Below, piece by piece: positions 11,957 through 23,770 of a stretch of 64,000 nucleotides of DNA (position 1 is the stretch's first letter; every line of letters starts with the position of its first letter). This stretch comes from Cercis canadensis (taxonomy: Eukaryota > Streptophyta > Magnoliopsida > Fabales > Fabaceae): assembly GCA_003255065.1 (NCBI GenBank), contig QAOA01002492.1, positions 194,839 through 258,838 of the forward strand, given 5' to 3'. The position numbers and the translations under genes are program-made. The notes beneath the pieces were generated by a model. That model was given only the letters and a program-made list of their open reading frames with translations. It was not told where the DNA came from and made no database searches.

Positions 11957-13539
11957 CAGCTGTATAAAGGTTGAGTTTGATGGGACATGGGCCCGAATTA
12001 ACTACCTCATCATGGAAAATCAGAAGGAGAAGCAATAGTTACACCAGTGGATGTCATATGAGAGGACACATCATTAGTAGGTGCAGTCCACCCTGTAGAT
12101 GATGTGCAATTTTATGGGACTTCATCCTCCACCACCGCTTAGACCACCTATCTTCCAAGAACCGGCTGACGATGCATACCCATCTCGTGTATCATCTCCT
12201 AAGTCCCCGACTGCACATCCAGTCGAACCAGCTCCTGCGCCACATTCTGAGCATCTTGAAGAGCCACCTAGGGAGTAGTTCGTTAGTTATTTCTTTCTCT
12301 TTACATTTCACTTTTGAGTTACTTAGTCCGTTGTTTAGTTTAGTTTTATGGTCATAGACCTTTTAATCTTCTTTCTAGTTGTGTAGTTTCTGTTGCAGCC
12401 TTGCTTTCCGCATCACAGGGCCGTCACCATAACCAGTCTAGGATGTCATGAGCCTCACCATCAAGGAGTATCTTTTCTTTTTTTCTCTTCCCTTTATTTT
12501 TTGCTTTGTCCTCCGCACATTTTCTTTTTGTTTTCGCTTTCTGGACATTGGGAACAATGTGTTGCTTAAGTGGGGAGGGGGGGTATGCTTTAACTTGATA
12601 AGCTTGTGAGGTCCTGAAGTAATTCGAATTAGAACATTTTGCTCTTTAGATGATATTCATGGGTATTTGTTATTTTCTAGTTTAATTGTCTTTGCTGGAT
12701 ACCTTACTTTTTAGTTAGTTGCATTATGAGGTAACCACTTGGGTTCAATGGAGTTGGAACTTTGAGTTACAGCCTCANTGTCCTCCACACATTTTCTTTT
12801 TGTTTTCGCTTTCTGGACATTGGGAACAATGTGTTGCTTAAGTGGGGAGGGGGGGGGGGTATGCTTTAACTTGATAAGCTTGTGAGGTCCTGAAGTAATT
12901 CGAATTAGAACATTTTGCTCTTTAGATGATATTCATGGGTATTTGTTATTTTCTAGTTTAATTGTCTTTGCTGGATACCTTACTTTTTAGTTAGTTGCAT
13001 TATGAGGTAACCACTTGGGTTCAATGGACTTGGAACTTTGAGTTACAGCCTCATACTAGTTAGCCTTAAGTACTTGGTTTGAATACCCTATTCTTAGAGA
13101 AGAAAAAAATTTGAATAAAATGAGTAGTTGATATGAGCATAGTGAAGCACTGCTCCTCTATCTTTTGTACCTGAAATTAGAGAAGGGTATGAGCATGCCA
13201 ATGAAGCATAACTAGTTGAATGTGGGTCACAGGCAATGACCGGATGCCACATCCTAGGACCCCAAACTCTGCAAAAAAAAAAAAAAATTCCATGTTTAGA
13301 ACCTAGTAATAGCACAGGGTAGTTCTGTTCAGATACTGACGGGTGACCTATGACGAATATGTGGTTCAATGACTTGATTCATGAGCCAAGCATAAGAACT
13401 AAATAGTGTAGCTGTTTAGGGTAAAGTAACTAGCATAACTTGCTTGAATTGAATTGCTTCCCCAGGGATAGAGTTCATTGAGAGATTTGTTCTAATTTGA
13501 TTGCTTGAGGACAAGCAAATGCTTAAGTGTGAGGAGATT
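11957..13539 (+). other. 3' noncoding region of inner element
   Basis: No supported gene. It contains CATTGGGAACAATGTG followed by a G-rich tract (AGTGGGGAGGGGGGG, 12569-12583), a conserved feature of this lineage. The last bases before the 3' LTR read GCTTGAGGACAAGCAAATGC then AAGTGTGAGGAGATT, the polypurine-like primer for plus-strand synthesis. A duplication around N 12778 is included. Confidence 0.55.
12507..13053. repeat. Tandem ~271-bp duplication around N at 12778 (probable assembly artefact)
   Basis: 12507-12777 and 12779-13053 are nearly identical. They differ mainly in the length of the G run (about four extra G in the second copy), as expected of sequencing error at a homopolymer at contig ends. 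Confidence 0.8.
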
Positions 13540-14686
13540 TGATATTTACTTATTTTGGCCATAAGTTTCTTGCTTTGTTATTGCATTCTTACCCACATTT
13601 GAGTGATTTCGCTTAAATATGGTATTTAATCCCTATATTTGTCTTAACAGGTAATATTCTTGTTGTTCAAGCAAAAGGAATGATTTTGGGGAATTTCTGG
13701 AGCAAAGTGTAGAGAAAATAGTAAAGTATAAAGTTCAAACAAAGGACACAGCTTTGCACACGGCCATGTGTGTTCCCGTGTCAAGGTTCCAGAAGTATCT
13801 GTACAACTTGTTGAAGAACACAACCATGATTGTTGAAGGACACACTCGTGTTGGATGCCATGTTAGTTAGCCAAAGACCACCCTGAAGTAACATGCCAGT
13901 GAACACACCCTCTGCTAGAGAAGCATAGGCCATGTTGAGATGAACATGCCCTGAAGCTGAAGAGACACGGTCGTGTCTTAGGCCCTGTCTGCAGTCCAGA
14001 ATTTTATTTAAGTGACATGCCTAGACCCATAAGTGAACACGGCCCATGTCTAGCCCGTGTTCAAATTATTGAAGGTTAACCCCAGGGTTCCAAACACTAT
14101 ATAAATGAACCTTAGAGTTAGGAAGAAAGGGGAACACATTGCGTTAGAGTTGGAAAGAAGGACAACAATCAGAATTTGAAGGTTTTTAAGAAGAAACAAG
14201 AGCGAGTTCTGGGGAATATAGAGAACTCAACCTTTCAAGGAATTCATGAGAATGAGCTCTCCTTATTCTTTTCCTTCTTCTATGTATTCTTTTAGTGCAA
14301 TTCTTGTTACCATCATGAACTAATTCGTAAAGGTCTAGATAGGATGAACCTTAGAGTTGAATTTGTATTTTTCTTCTTAATTCAATGAGAATTACACCTT
14401 TCGCTTATTAGAATTATCTATGATTCTTATTTGTCATTAAATTAATGAAGCATGTCATTAGTTTAATACCATATTTCAGTTTATAGATTGAGAAATCGTA
14501 AATTGAACAGATCACTTATAGGCAATAAGATTTGCATGGAATCCTAAAGATAGGATCACATAAGTCTTCTAGTTAGGGTTAACCTTAATACCGGGAATTC
14601 ACAGAACACAAACTAATGCATTTCTGGAGGTGTTGATTAGGAAGAGATTTCAATCAATCAACTGAGGAATAGTTGTCATATGACTT
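13540..14686 (+). repeat. 3' LTR of inner element, truncated
   Basis: Homologous to 1316-2455 or so, starting TGATATTTACTTATTTTGGCC. Homology stops after GTTGTCATATGACTT at about 14686; the remaining LTR end is deleted. Confidence 0.8.
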
Positions 14687-16505
14687 AATTCACATAATCA
14701 TCTCTAAGCATGCAGATCTCAAGTAAACTTGGCTATGTCTCAGTGATTCAGGAAATTCCAATAAAACAAGAGTTAACTTAAGAGCTGTAAACTAGTGAAA
14801 AAATAGTTTTATCATTGGCCTAAGGTTTTCAATCAAAAAATTTCACTCAATATTCTACTTTACAAACTCAAGAAAAACAATAATTAAACATAAAAACTAC
14901 CTAGAAAGCATTTAAATATACCCATAATCGAAGTTAAATTCCCTATACAGCAGCTCAAAAAAATTATCCACTCCCAAACTTAAAGGAAACATTGTCCTTA
15001 ATGTTTAAAGCAAAGAAGAAAAATATAGGAGGACTTCCATGAGATGGAGGCGGATCACTCTGCATCATCATCATGTGGAGCTGTTAGGAGGGCACATTTC
15101 AACTAACCCAGTGTCAAGCTTAAATGGTCATGAAAGCTACCCAAAGGGGAGAGAAGTCACCTAGTAGTCAAGTGTTGATCCAATACCAAATAACCAAAGC
15201 AAAGCTTACGTGCAATGTGTTATAGTGGAGGGGCATGAAAGTTGCCAAAATTTAGTATATGCACCAAGCTTACTAAGTGATGATTAAATGTGTAAGCACT
15301 AGGCATAGATAGTCAACTAAGGGCATCATGCATGGCAAGTTATGGGCACATAGCAAGTGATTGCACTAGACAATAGAGCAATTCATGCATAACATATTGG
15401 CAAATATTCACGGAGGCAAGTGAACCACCACATTGTGGGTTCATTACTATGTAATTGTGCTAAGTCTATATACAGGGAACAAGTCCTTCATACTAGCAAG
15501 TAAAGGCAACATATCATGTAGGCATACTAGCAAAAGACAATTCGAGCACCATAGCAAGCAATTTCGAACCCATTCCTATACCAAAGGTCATTCAAGCATT
15601 TTAACAAACATTTGGTAGGCACACCTCGAAATACAACATCTCAAGGCTAGTTCAATTATGTACTACCTCCATTTGACTAAATATCATCCAAGAATACTTA
15701 AACAAGATAAAGAAAGAGAAAAATACCTTGGAAGAGCAAAAATTGGAAGACCCCTTAATGGACTGAGTTGACTCGGTGGGTGGGTGATTTGTGTGCTTGA
15801 AGGTAAGTTATGGTGTGGTGAGTGAAGAATGTTGAAAGAAAGAGTTAGAGAGGGGGGCTGCGTGAATGGTGATGGGAGAAAGGAAGATATTTTTGTGAAG
15901 AGGGCAAGAAGACCCCAAAATGCACATTTTGTCTAATGGGCTTTTTTTTTTTTTTTTTTTTAGGGGGACGGGCGCCCCAGCACTTAGGCTTTGCCCTGGA
16001 CTCCAAATTTTGACGAATTTAAGGGCCTAGGCGCTCCATTTTGGCGCCTAGGCACCCAGTCTCTATCCTAATGCTTGATTTTGCTATTTCTTTCTAGGTT
16101 TGACATATTAGAGCCCCCAGATTTGATTCAAATCCCTGAAAACAAACTTATCAAAGATAAAAGTTATGAACTTTAAGCCTAGAACATAAAAATTAAACAC
16201 TCAAACATAAAAACAAAATAACACATCTAAGCAAGAATTAAGAGAAAGGGTTTAGAAAGGTTGGGTTGCCTCCCAAGTAGTGCTTGTTTTATAGTCCACA
16301 ACTTGACTATCTCTAGAATAAATTAACCAGGATAAAAAATAACAGTGGAGGACTTTTGGAATTTTATTCTACTATCTCTTTGAGCTTTAGATTGTTGGTC
16401 GTTCTTTTTTTAGCTCCAAACTTTGTTTCCATCTCCAAAGCAAGAAGATTTTCTGAGATGCTCCAAAAGAATATATTTGAAGGATGGCTTCTTCTTCTTG
16501 TTTTT
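14687..16505 (-). other. Noncoding tail of the outer element
   Basis: No credible gene. On the minus strand, 14977-15010 reads AAGGACAATGTTTCCTTTAAG then TTTGGGAGTG, a conserved lineage motif, and 16262-16276 reads TTGGGAGGCAACCC, the marker that follows pol in related elements. Here it lies only about 240 bp after the protease frame ends, which shows that RT and integrase are absent. 15960-16070 is a GC-rich patch with GGCGCC-type repeats like those in the LTR. A run of 20 T (about 15942-15961) precedes it. Confidence 0.55.
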
Positions 16506-17057
16506 CTAATGAGACTCAGCTTTAGGCAAAGGTCTAGCCATTGGCTTATTGGGAATTTTCTCATCTTGGACCCCTAAGTTAGGAGGCTTCTCCTTATTTG
16601 ACGTCCCCATGGTGTGAGCTTCAATTGGGTCCTGCAATTTAATGCTTCTAGTTATAGTGTCAATTTTACAACAGACACTCACTTCATCTAGATGCTTTAT
16701 TTCTTTGAAAACCTTGAAGGACACTTGATCACCTTGCGCTCTCAGAGTAAGTTGGCCTTTTTGCATATCAATGAGAGCTTTCCTAGTTGCTAAAAATGGA
16801 TGACCAAGAATGATTGAGAGTTCTTGGTTCTCCTCCATGTCAAGCACAATAGAATTCGTGGGGAAGTTGAACTTGTCCACTTTCACCAGTACATCCTCCA
16901 AGATTCCCCTTAGATACTTGATTGATCTATCCACCAATATCAAGAAGATGGAGGTTGGCTTTACTTCTCCTATATCCAATTTCTTAAAAACAGAAAGAGA
17001 CATAAGGTTAATACTAGCACTAAGATCACAAAGTGTCTTGCCAAAAGATATGGCCAA
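16506..17057 (-). pseudogene. Aspartic protease region of outer element
   Basis: A 183-codon open frame. LCDLSASINLMSLSVFKKLD near its start is the retropepsin active-site region (family usually DLGAS; the Gly is Ser here), and IILGHPFLATRKALID is the second conserved block. It is followed by a Lys/Pro-rich tail. It would normally lead into RT, but the frame ends at 16506 with no RT motifs afterwards. The ORF is intact in itself; the Gly-to-Ser change next to the catalytic Asp may impair it. Confidence 0.7.
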
Positions 17058-17941
17058 TAGTGCAAGGAATATTAAAACTCCTTAGATATAATAATTTTGG
17101 TGGCAATTTCTTTTGTAAGATTGCACTGCACTCCTCAATAAGTGCCACAGTTTCAAAGTCTTCTAGCTTTCTTTTGTTAGACAGAATGTCTTTCATAAAT
17201 TTGACATAGCTGGGCATTTGCTCAAGAGCATCTACAAATGGGATGTTGATGTGTAGTTTTTTGAACACCTCCAAAAATTTAGAGAATTGATTATCTAGCT
17301 TCTTCTTTTGGAACATTTGAGGGAAAGGAAGAGATGGAACATAAGGTGGAGGATTATCTGGAAATAACTTAGATGTCTTCTTCACATATTTCACAAGTGG
17401 TTCCACTGGGGTGTTTTCCTTTGTCTTAGGCTCAATTGACTTAATGACCACCTTTTTTGCAACTTCAAATGGTTCATCTAAGGTCTTACCATTACGAAGA
17501 GTGATAACCATTACATGCTCTTTAGGATTCACCTCTGTATCGCTAAGCAAAGACCTATGTTGTTTGGTATTAAGTATGTTAGATAATTGACCCATTTGTA
17601 CTTCCAAATTTCAAATGGAGGCATCTTTTCTTGCCATAAACTGACTGGTGTTTATTGTTAACTGGGCAAGAGCGTCTTCCAAAAAAACCTTAGGTGGTGG
17701 TGGTGGATCTTGCACTGGTGCTTGAGCAGAATTTTGATTGTTTCTCCAAGAAAAATTTAGGTAATTTTTCCACCCTGGATTATATGTGTAAGAGTAAGGG
17801 TTGTTATGCCTACTTGGGTTTCCCACAAAGTGTGCTTCTTCTGACTAAGATGGAGAGAAAGAGTTACCAACTTGGCAATCTGTGCTAGTAAGAGGTCCAC
17901 CATAGCGGTCACAAATATCAGAAGGAGAATGGATGACATTG
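17026..17941 (-). pseudogene. gag middle and C-terminus of outer element
   Basis: Two open segments, 17826-17611 (YTYNPGWKNYLNFSWRNNQN, the conserved region after the zinc knuckle) and 17607-17026 (QMGQLSNILNTK, a Lys/Glu-rich linker, then QFSKFLEVFKKLHINIPF), make up the gag C-terminus in almost one frame. They are separated by one stop (17608-17610). At the upstream edge (17941) the frame is interrupted by the Ogre-like solo LTR and continues at 21622. Confidence 0.75.
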
Positions 17942-17946
17942 ACATT

Positions 17947-20900
17947 TGTCACAACGTACCCGAAGGTCACTATGACGCGGATGACGAACTTAAAGAAAAA
18001 GATTTATTTTCGAAAGAAAACTTGGACTTGCCACCAATTGTATTAGGAAAATGGGGGACAATTGGAAAACCTTTTTTTTAATAAAAAAAAAAAAACAATG
18101 GTCTACGAACTAGAGAGGGTTCGGGAGCCTGTTTATGCGTGGGGAAGGTGTTAGGCACCCTACAGCATCTGTCTAAAGACAATTACCCTAAATTAATTAT
18201 GCAAATATAATATGGCCAAAATATGTATTTTATTTACCCCAGAATACTGAATGATTACAATAATATTTGACAAAAATAAAAACAAAGAATTTAAACGTGC
18301 AATGCATGATTTCTCTACCAAGACCTAAATCCTTCCACCCTTTCATCATATAAAGCGATCGTCTAGGGTAGCGCTACCTTCACCTAGATTGGATAGAGAA
18401 AGGCATCCCATATAGGACTGATTCACCCTATTCTCCCATGATAAGTGAAGGGACATGCAGATATTATGTGACACAATGCATGGTTTTAAGTATTACAAAA
18501 CTTGTCTCAAAATCTAGGTGTTGAGAAATCTTAATTTACATCAAAAAAATAAAAATGAGATAAATAAAACATCATTCTTGCTCCAAGCTTGCAGCTAGGT
18601 ATCTTCCGGTTGGGCCTTCCAATTTGCTCATTCTCATAATTACCATGAGTTATATCCAAAGATGCTCATAAATACACCAAAACACAAGCTAGACAAGACT
18701 TAAGACTTAAAAGAAATCTAGCTAAGTGACCCACACATTTAATCTCCACATGCTTCAAATGGAATAATCCAAAATCATCCAAAAATTCACAATCAAACCC
18801 TAAACAACCCTTAGAATAGTGCAAACAATGCATGAGAACTAAACCCAAAACAGCCCCCAACTAATATTCAATACAGCACCCAAACTAACCTAGTAAATAG
18901 CCTCCAAAATAGTTAAAAAAGTGTAAGTAATAAAGCCCGAATAACATATCAAACAAACCCAAACAACAGTGCAAAAAGTAAAGAAAATAAAACCAAAACA
19001 TCATGGCAAGTAGTCCAATGAATTAGTGCAGAAACAACATAAGAAATAAGTCTAGAAACAGTCCTTGAACGAAAAGTAAACAAGCGCCAAAACTTGTTCA
19101 AGAGTGCAAAGAATAAAGAAACAGAGGAAAGATCCCAACATGGTCACAAGGCTACGCCTAAACATAGCAAACTTTGAAAGAAAACTAAAAACACATGCCA
19201 AGGGATTTGCCCCTGAAACTTTTACACAAGAAAGGCCAATGTGTCCCAGTTCCAATAAAACAAATGGCAATTACTTTCAAGCTCCGTAGCTCCAAAAGAA
19301 AATAAAATACTAAGTGCTGTCAAAGAAGATCAGCAGGCCTGACAATGCAGAAAAATGACCAACTTTAAATTCAAACTGGTAACAGGGGAGACATGCAAAA
19401 AATCTAAAAATTACACACATTGAAGACATACATCTCCCGGTTCTAACGGGACAAGAAGCACTCAGATAAGAGCTATGTAGCTCAGTCTAGAAAAAAATGA
19501 TCGAGCCCTGCCAGAGCTGTCTAACAGCATCCAAGAATGAGACATACATGACTTTGTTTATATTTTGTGTCAAGGAAAATGCAACAACATAAAAAATCAC
19601 AGCAAGTAAAGTGGTGAAATGATAAGCCTAATGTATTTCTTACGGCACATACCAAACGGGAAAGCACCCATATTCTCACAAACAAGTGATAAAGCCAATA
19701 AAAACATTTTTTCTCTTAGCCATTAAAAATAGAAAAACAGTCCAGTACAAGACAAATCTCCCTTTCAATCAAGTCTAATGGAACAAAAGTTAACAGCATC
19801 AATAGAGAGCCCAAACAACCAAGAAACATGAGCCAAAATAGCCCCATGACTTAGCCAAAAACAATGCAAGAAAGACATGGAAACAAAATCAGGACAGCAA
19901 CCAACTCAACCTAAACAACCGCCAATCCTACCTCTACATTCAGAAATTACTCTCGATTTTTGGTCAAAACAACCAACAAAAGAATACTAAAACAATGAAT
20001 CATCCACTTTGCAACTAAACCAAGACAGGGGAAAAAAAAACAAGTGCATCAAGAAGAGAACCAACAAGAGCAATTTCTATTTCCAAATATGACAGCTTAT
20101 ATTCATACCCAACCACAAAACAAAAAAAAAAGTATCAATCAAAGTAACAGCCATTGGCACCATATTTAAGCAACATAAACCATAAACTCAACCAAACTCC
20201 ATGCCATTATCATGAGGACAAGCAGAGGATACTTAAGAATTAAATCAAAGGTAATCCATAGCAATAACTCCCTATTTGACTCTCCAAAATGGAAGGGNAG
20301 CAATTTCTATTTCCAAATATGACAGCTTATATTCATACCCAACCACAAAAAATAAAAAAAAGTATCAATCAAAGTAACAGCCATTGGCACCATATTTAAG
20401 CAACATAAACCATAAACTCAACCAAACTCCATGCCATTATCATGAGGACAAGCAGAGGATACTTAAGAATTAAATCAAAGGTAATCCATAGCAATAACTC
20501 CCTATTTGACTCTCCAAAATGGAAGGGAAAAAGAGATATAATCTTGCTATTAATTCTTTAAACATAGTAGAGACAAAGAGATTAATAATTAGGGCTTCAA
20601 TCTCATACTTAAGACCTAGAACCAGAATCATGAATCACAAGAGATGAGTTAAAATCCATGACATCAAAATTTAAACTCAAACCCAAACATACATACAATT
20701 ATCTTGAGTGAAATAAAAACAATCGAAACAAGTAAGAACAAAACTCTAGCATAGTTAGCAAACTTCAGCAGTAAAGCATCGAAGGAAAATAAAGTAGAAA
20801 AAAATCAGAACAGCAAACTATCTCTTGATAAATCAATTCCTTACCCAAAAATTTCAATACATGACATGAAGTATCAATATAACCCAATTTCACCACCGTC

Positions 20901-21616
20901 ACTCATTCAATGAAAGGGGAAAGAAGTCATACCAGAATGGAGATACTATCGATGGAGTGTGAGCCAATTCTTTGCTCTCCAAAAATGGTTTCTGCTCTCT
21001 CCTTCCTCTGGTTCTGCTCACTTGCGTTTCTGGTCTCACTGTAGCCCTCCTTTCTCCTTGCTCAAAAATTGGTTTCTGCTCTCTTCCTCTCAAAAACTGT
21101 TTCTGCCCCTCTTGCTGAATGGTTTCCTCTCTTCTTCTATGCGTATAATTCCCCCCTCTCTCCCAGATATTTTCTCTTCTATTTTGGTTTCCTTATCTTC
21201 CCTCAAACTGCTGCCCTCTCTTTTTTTTTTTTTAATTGACATTGTTTATTTGTTTACTTATTTATTTAAAAGAAAGGATAATTCATGGCTTGGACCAATG
21301 GGGAGAGAAGGAAATCTACGCCTTGCTCTCCTATTGGCTCTCTTAGATTCAATGATGCAAAAATTAATTCATAAAATTAATTTATATTTTTTATCTACTA
21401 TTTACAAAAATTAAAAAAACAAAATATGAGCCAAATGAACTTAAATAAAAATGGGCTAAGTTGATAATGGATTGGGCTTAGGTTTTTTTTATTCATTACA
21501 AAAGCCCAAATAACAAAATAAAAATCACTAAGTAAAAATTAAGAATTTATCTCTTTTTTTTTTCTGCAAACATTTTTAAACCATGAAAAAGACCCGAACA
21601 AAATATGGTGTCTACA
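17947..21616 (-). mobile_element. Ogre/Tat-like solo LTR, TSD ACATT
   Basis: Perfect 5-bp duplications ACATT flank it at 17942-17946 and 21617-21621, within the outer gag. On the minus strand it begins TGTAGACACCATATTTTG and ends CGGGTACGTTGTGACA. These ends and the internal GGGTTCGGGAGCC...GGTGTTAGGCACCC segment (18116-18160 on the plus strand) are typical of Ogre-type plant LTRs. No gag-pol is present. The length is 3.67 kb including a 229-bp duplication around N 20298, so about 3.4 kb. The pyrimidine-rich open frame at 20959-21414 is probably chance. Confidence 0.75.
20069..20527. repeat. Tandem 229-bp duplication around N at 20298 (probable assembly artefact)
   Basis: 20069-20297 and 20299-20527 are equal in length and almost identical, and are separated by a single N. 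Confidence 0.8.
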
Positions 21617-21621
21617 ACATT

Positions 21622-22245
21622 CATAGAGCTTAACTGCTTAGAAATGGAATCCATTTTAGCAAACAGAGATGTAAGAATATCAACCTCATGAACCCCAAGT
21701 ACCTTGCATGGTGCAAACCTCTTAGTAGACCATTGATAGGCATTAGCAGCCATCTCCTCTAACTAGTCATTACCATCTTCATATGTCTTTCTCATTAAGG
21801 ACCCATATGCAGTTGCATTAACTAGTGTCTTGGTTGAACTTGTTAACCCATTGTAGAAGGTCTGTAGTTTCAACGAATTAGGAAGTCCATGGTGGGGGCA
21901 TCTACGAAGTAATTCTTTATACCTTTCCCAAGCCTCCTGAAGTGACTCCATGTCTTGTTGATTGAATGTAATGATATCATTCTTCATCTTGGTAGTCTTA
22001 GCAGATGGAAAGAATTTAGCTAAGAATTTTTGTTCCAAGATATCCCAAGTAGTGATGGTTACCACTGGCAAAGACTGCAACCAAGACTTGGCTTTATCCC
22101 TTAGTGAGAATGGAAAAAGACAAAGTCGAACAATATCATCAGAAGCACCATTATGCTTAAATTTATCACATATCTCCAAGAAATCAACAATGTGAGCATG
22201 TGGATCTTCACTAGCTAATACACTGAATTGGGCCGATTGAACCAT
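21622..22245 (-). pseudogene. gag N-terminal part of outer element
   Basis: 22245-21763 encodes a gag core with [50 protein letters not shown] and [15 protein letters not shown]. One stop (21760-21762) separates it from 21753-21622, which continues the same protein up to SSMNV, where the Ogre-like LTR is inserted. It matches the inner element's gag block by block but with many differences, so the two elements are related and not copies of one another. Confidence 0.8.
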
Positions 22246-22560
22246 GTGAATAAATACAGGCTTTATTTCAAAGGTGTTGGCTTGAATTGTAGGTCACCTT
22301 ATACCAAATGTGGTATTTGTGACTAAAGGAATAGCGTAGTCATGTAGTCTGGTAAATTCTCTCTTCTCCTTTCTATTCTTTTGACAAGTCTTCTTAATCT
22401 CAAAATCAAATGGGAATAAAGAGTTGCTTCTAGCTTTTCTCATACACCAAAAGAAAATCTCCTGAAAGTGTAGGCAAAATAAATATTTAAAATAACTAAA
22501 TGAAAATCAACGATTAGATTAAAATAGGAATTACTGAGTATCGATATTAATAAACAATTA

Positions 22561-22579
22561 ATCCCCGACAACGACGCCA
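22561..22579 (-). other. Primer-binding site of outer element
   Basis: Reverse complement reads TGGCGTCGTTGTCGGGGAT, the counterpart of the inner element's site with a C-to-T change. The leader between here and the gag frame (22246-22560) has no other recognisable feature. Confidence 0.7.
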
Positions 22580-22588
22580 AAAACTTCT

Positions 22589-23770
22589 TGTGAGAAAACG
22601 AAGTGCAAGTGCATGCTCATTCCTAATTTTCTTAATCTAGATTTATCTTTCTAATTGCTAGGTAAGATTCCCTAATTTATTTATTAGCCTTTCCCAAGGT
22701 ATAATAAAAATATTTCCAAGTTATGAACCCACTATATTCCTATGTGAATTACAAATAACTAGAAAATTCATTCAATTCTATTGATCTCTTTAATTGACTA
22801 CACAGGCTATGAAGGTATATCCCTATCCTACATGCAACCTATGGTATTTATCCCACTAAATTAGACACACAAATTTCCTTCTGGTCTCATTGTGATTAAC
22901 TCATCAATTAATTGGTAATCAGACAATTAGAAGCATGAAGAACAGAGATGAATACTCAAATAGAAAAGATAAATCATAGATTAATTCTAAAAGGAATTAC
23001 AACCGTTCATAGTTAGGCTGCATCATAGCCTTAGAAAGAAATTAGTTCATGACAGTAAAATAAAACATAATTGATGAAATTCTAGACATAGATGAGAAGA
23101 AAGAAGAATAAAACTCTGAGTAGAAGCTCATATTTGCTATCACCAATCCTTGTTCCAATCCTTGTCTTGCCTCTTCTCTGCTCTCCAAAAAGTCTAAAAG
23201 TTCTAAGTTCTAAAACTTAAAAGTCCTATTTATACTACTTTGCATAAATCCTATTTAAATTAGGAAACAACTCTATGTGTATGAAAAATAAAGCAATGGT
23301 GCTTGGGCTCTTGGGAAGGAGAGCTGGGGCGCTTGGGACTGATGAATAATGGCCTGGTGTCCGAAACGAGAAGTTGGGGCGCTACTTTATGGGTGCAAGG
23401 GCCCTGCTTTCCTGTCCTCTAGCGCTTGGACTATCACTCATGGGCGCTGGGGCCCTTACATGCTAGTGGAAAGTGACTTTCTTCTGCCTGGTGTGTGTGG
23501 CAAGCGCTGGGGCTCTAGTTTATAACAGTTGGGGCGCTGCTTTACTTGGTTTAGGCGCTAGGGCTTTTGCTTTCAAGAGCCGCAGCCTTTGCTTTCTGTC
23601 ATGTGCACAAATTCTTGCACTTTTTTCACTTTAATTTGCATAGTCTTCATATCTTAATTAAACCTACACAAGTAGCAAAAATATATTATTTAATACTCAA
23701 AGTACTCAATAAACAATACAAAACATTAAGCTAAAAGTACAGAAAGACTAGATATAAAATCTACTCAGCA
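22589..23770 (-). repeat. 5' LTR of outer element
   Basis: On the minus strand it starts TGCTGAGTAG (23770) and ends CTCACA (22589). Its U3-like portion (about 23290-23590) matches 110-400 and has the same iterated GGGCGCTGGGGC-type motifs. A related LTR family occurs at about 57082-58360. Confidence 0.75.

Larger units (their letters stand above)
1316..14686 (+). mobile_element. Inner Athila-like Ty3/gypsy element, degenerate, nested in the outer element
   Basis: The 5' LTR (1316-2809) and truncated 3' LTR (13540-14686) share the start TGATATTTACTTATTTTGGC. Between them, in plus orientation, lie a primer-binding site, gag, protease, reverse transcriptase, RNase H, integrase and a further Athila-type ORF. 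All coding parts carry several in-frame stops. The LTRs differ at many positions, including a short indel near 13830, so the insertion is old. The 3' LTR matches only to about 14686; the last ~370 bp of the LTR are missing, so the right-hand target duplication is lost. CCCAT at 1311-1315 would be the left one. It carries its own insertion, a solo LTR at 4465-6008. Confidence 0.85.
1..23770 (-). mobile_element. Outer Athila/Tat-like Ty3/gypsy element, gag-protease only, 3' end cut by window edge
   Basis: The element reads on the minus strand: 5' LTR 22589-23770, primer-binding site 22561-22579, gag and protease between about 22245 and 16506, a long noncoding tail, a polypurine-like tract at 572-586 and a partial 3' LTR at 1-571. 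The two LTR copies are clearly homologous; for example the stretch at 23178 matches position 1 onward with a few differences. It is split by a plus-strand Athila-like element (1316-14686) and by an Ogre-like solo LTR (17947-21616). I find no reverse transcriptase, RNase H or integrase in the remaining internal sequence, so it would have depended on other elements. Assignment to Athila/Tat rests on the TGGCGYCGTTGTCGGGG-type primer site, the gag type and the noncoding tail; it is not a formal phylogeny. Confidence 0.75.

Noticed and set aside
20098..20527. Apparent biological tandem repeat within the Ogre-like LTR
   Set aside because: Copies meet at a single N and are equal in length; treated as an assembly artefact.
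20959..21414. A 151-codon hydrophobic, Ser/Leu/Phe-rich plus-strand frame
   Set aside because: It lies inside the Ogre-like solo LTR, in a pyrimidine-rich tract; composition-driven.
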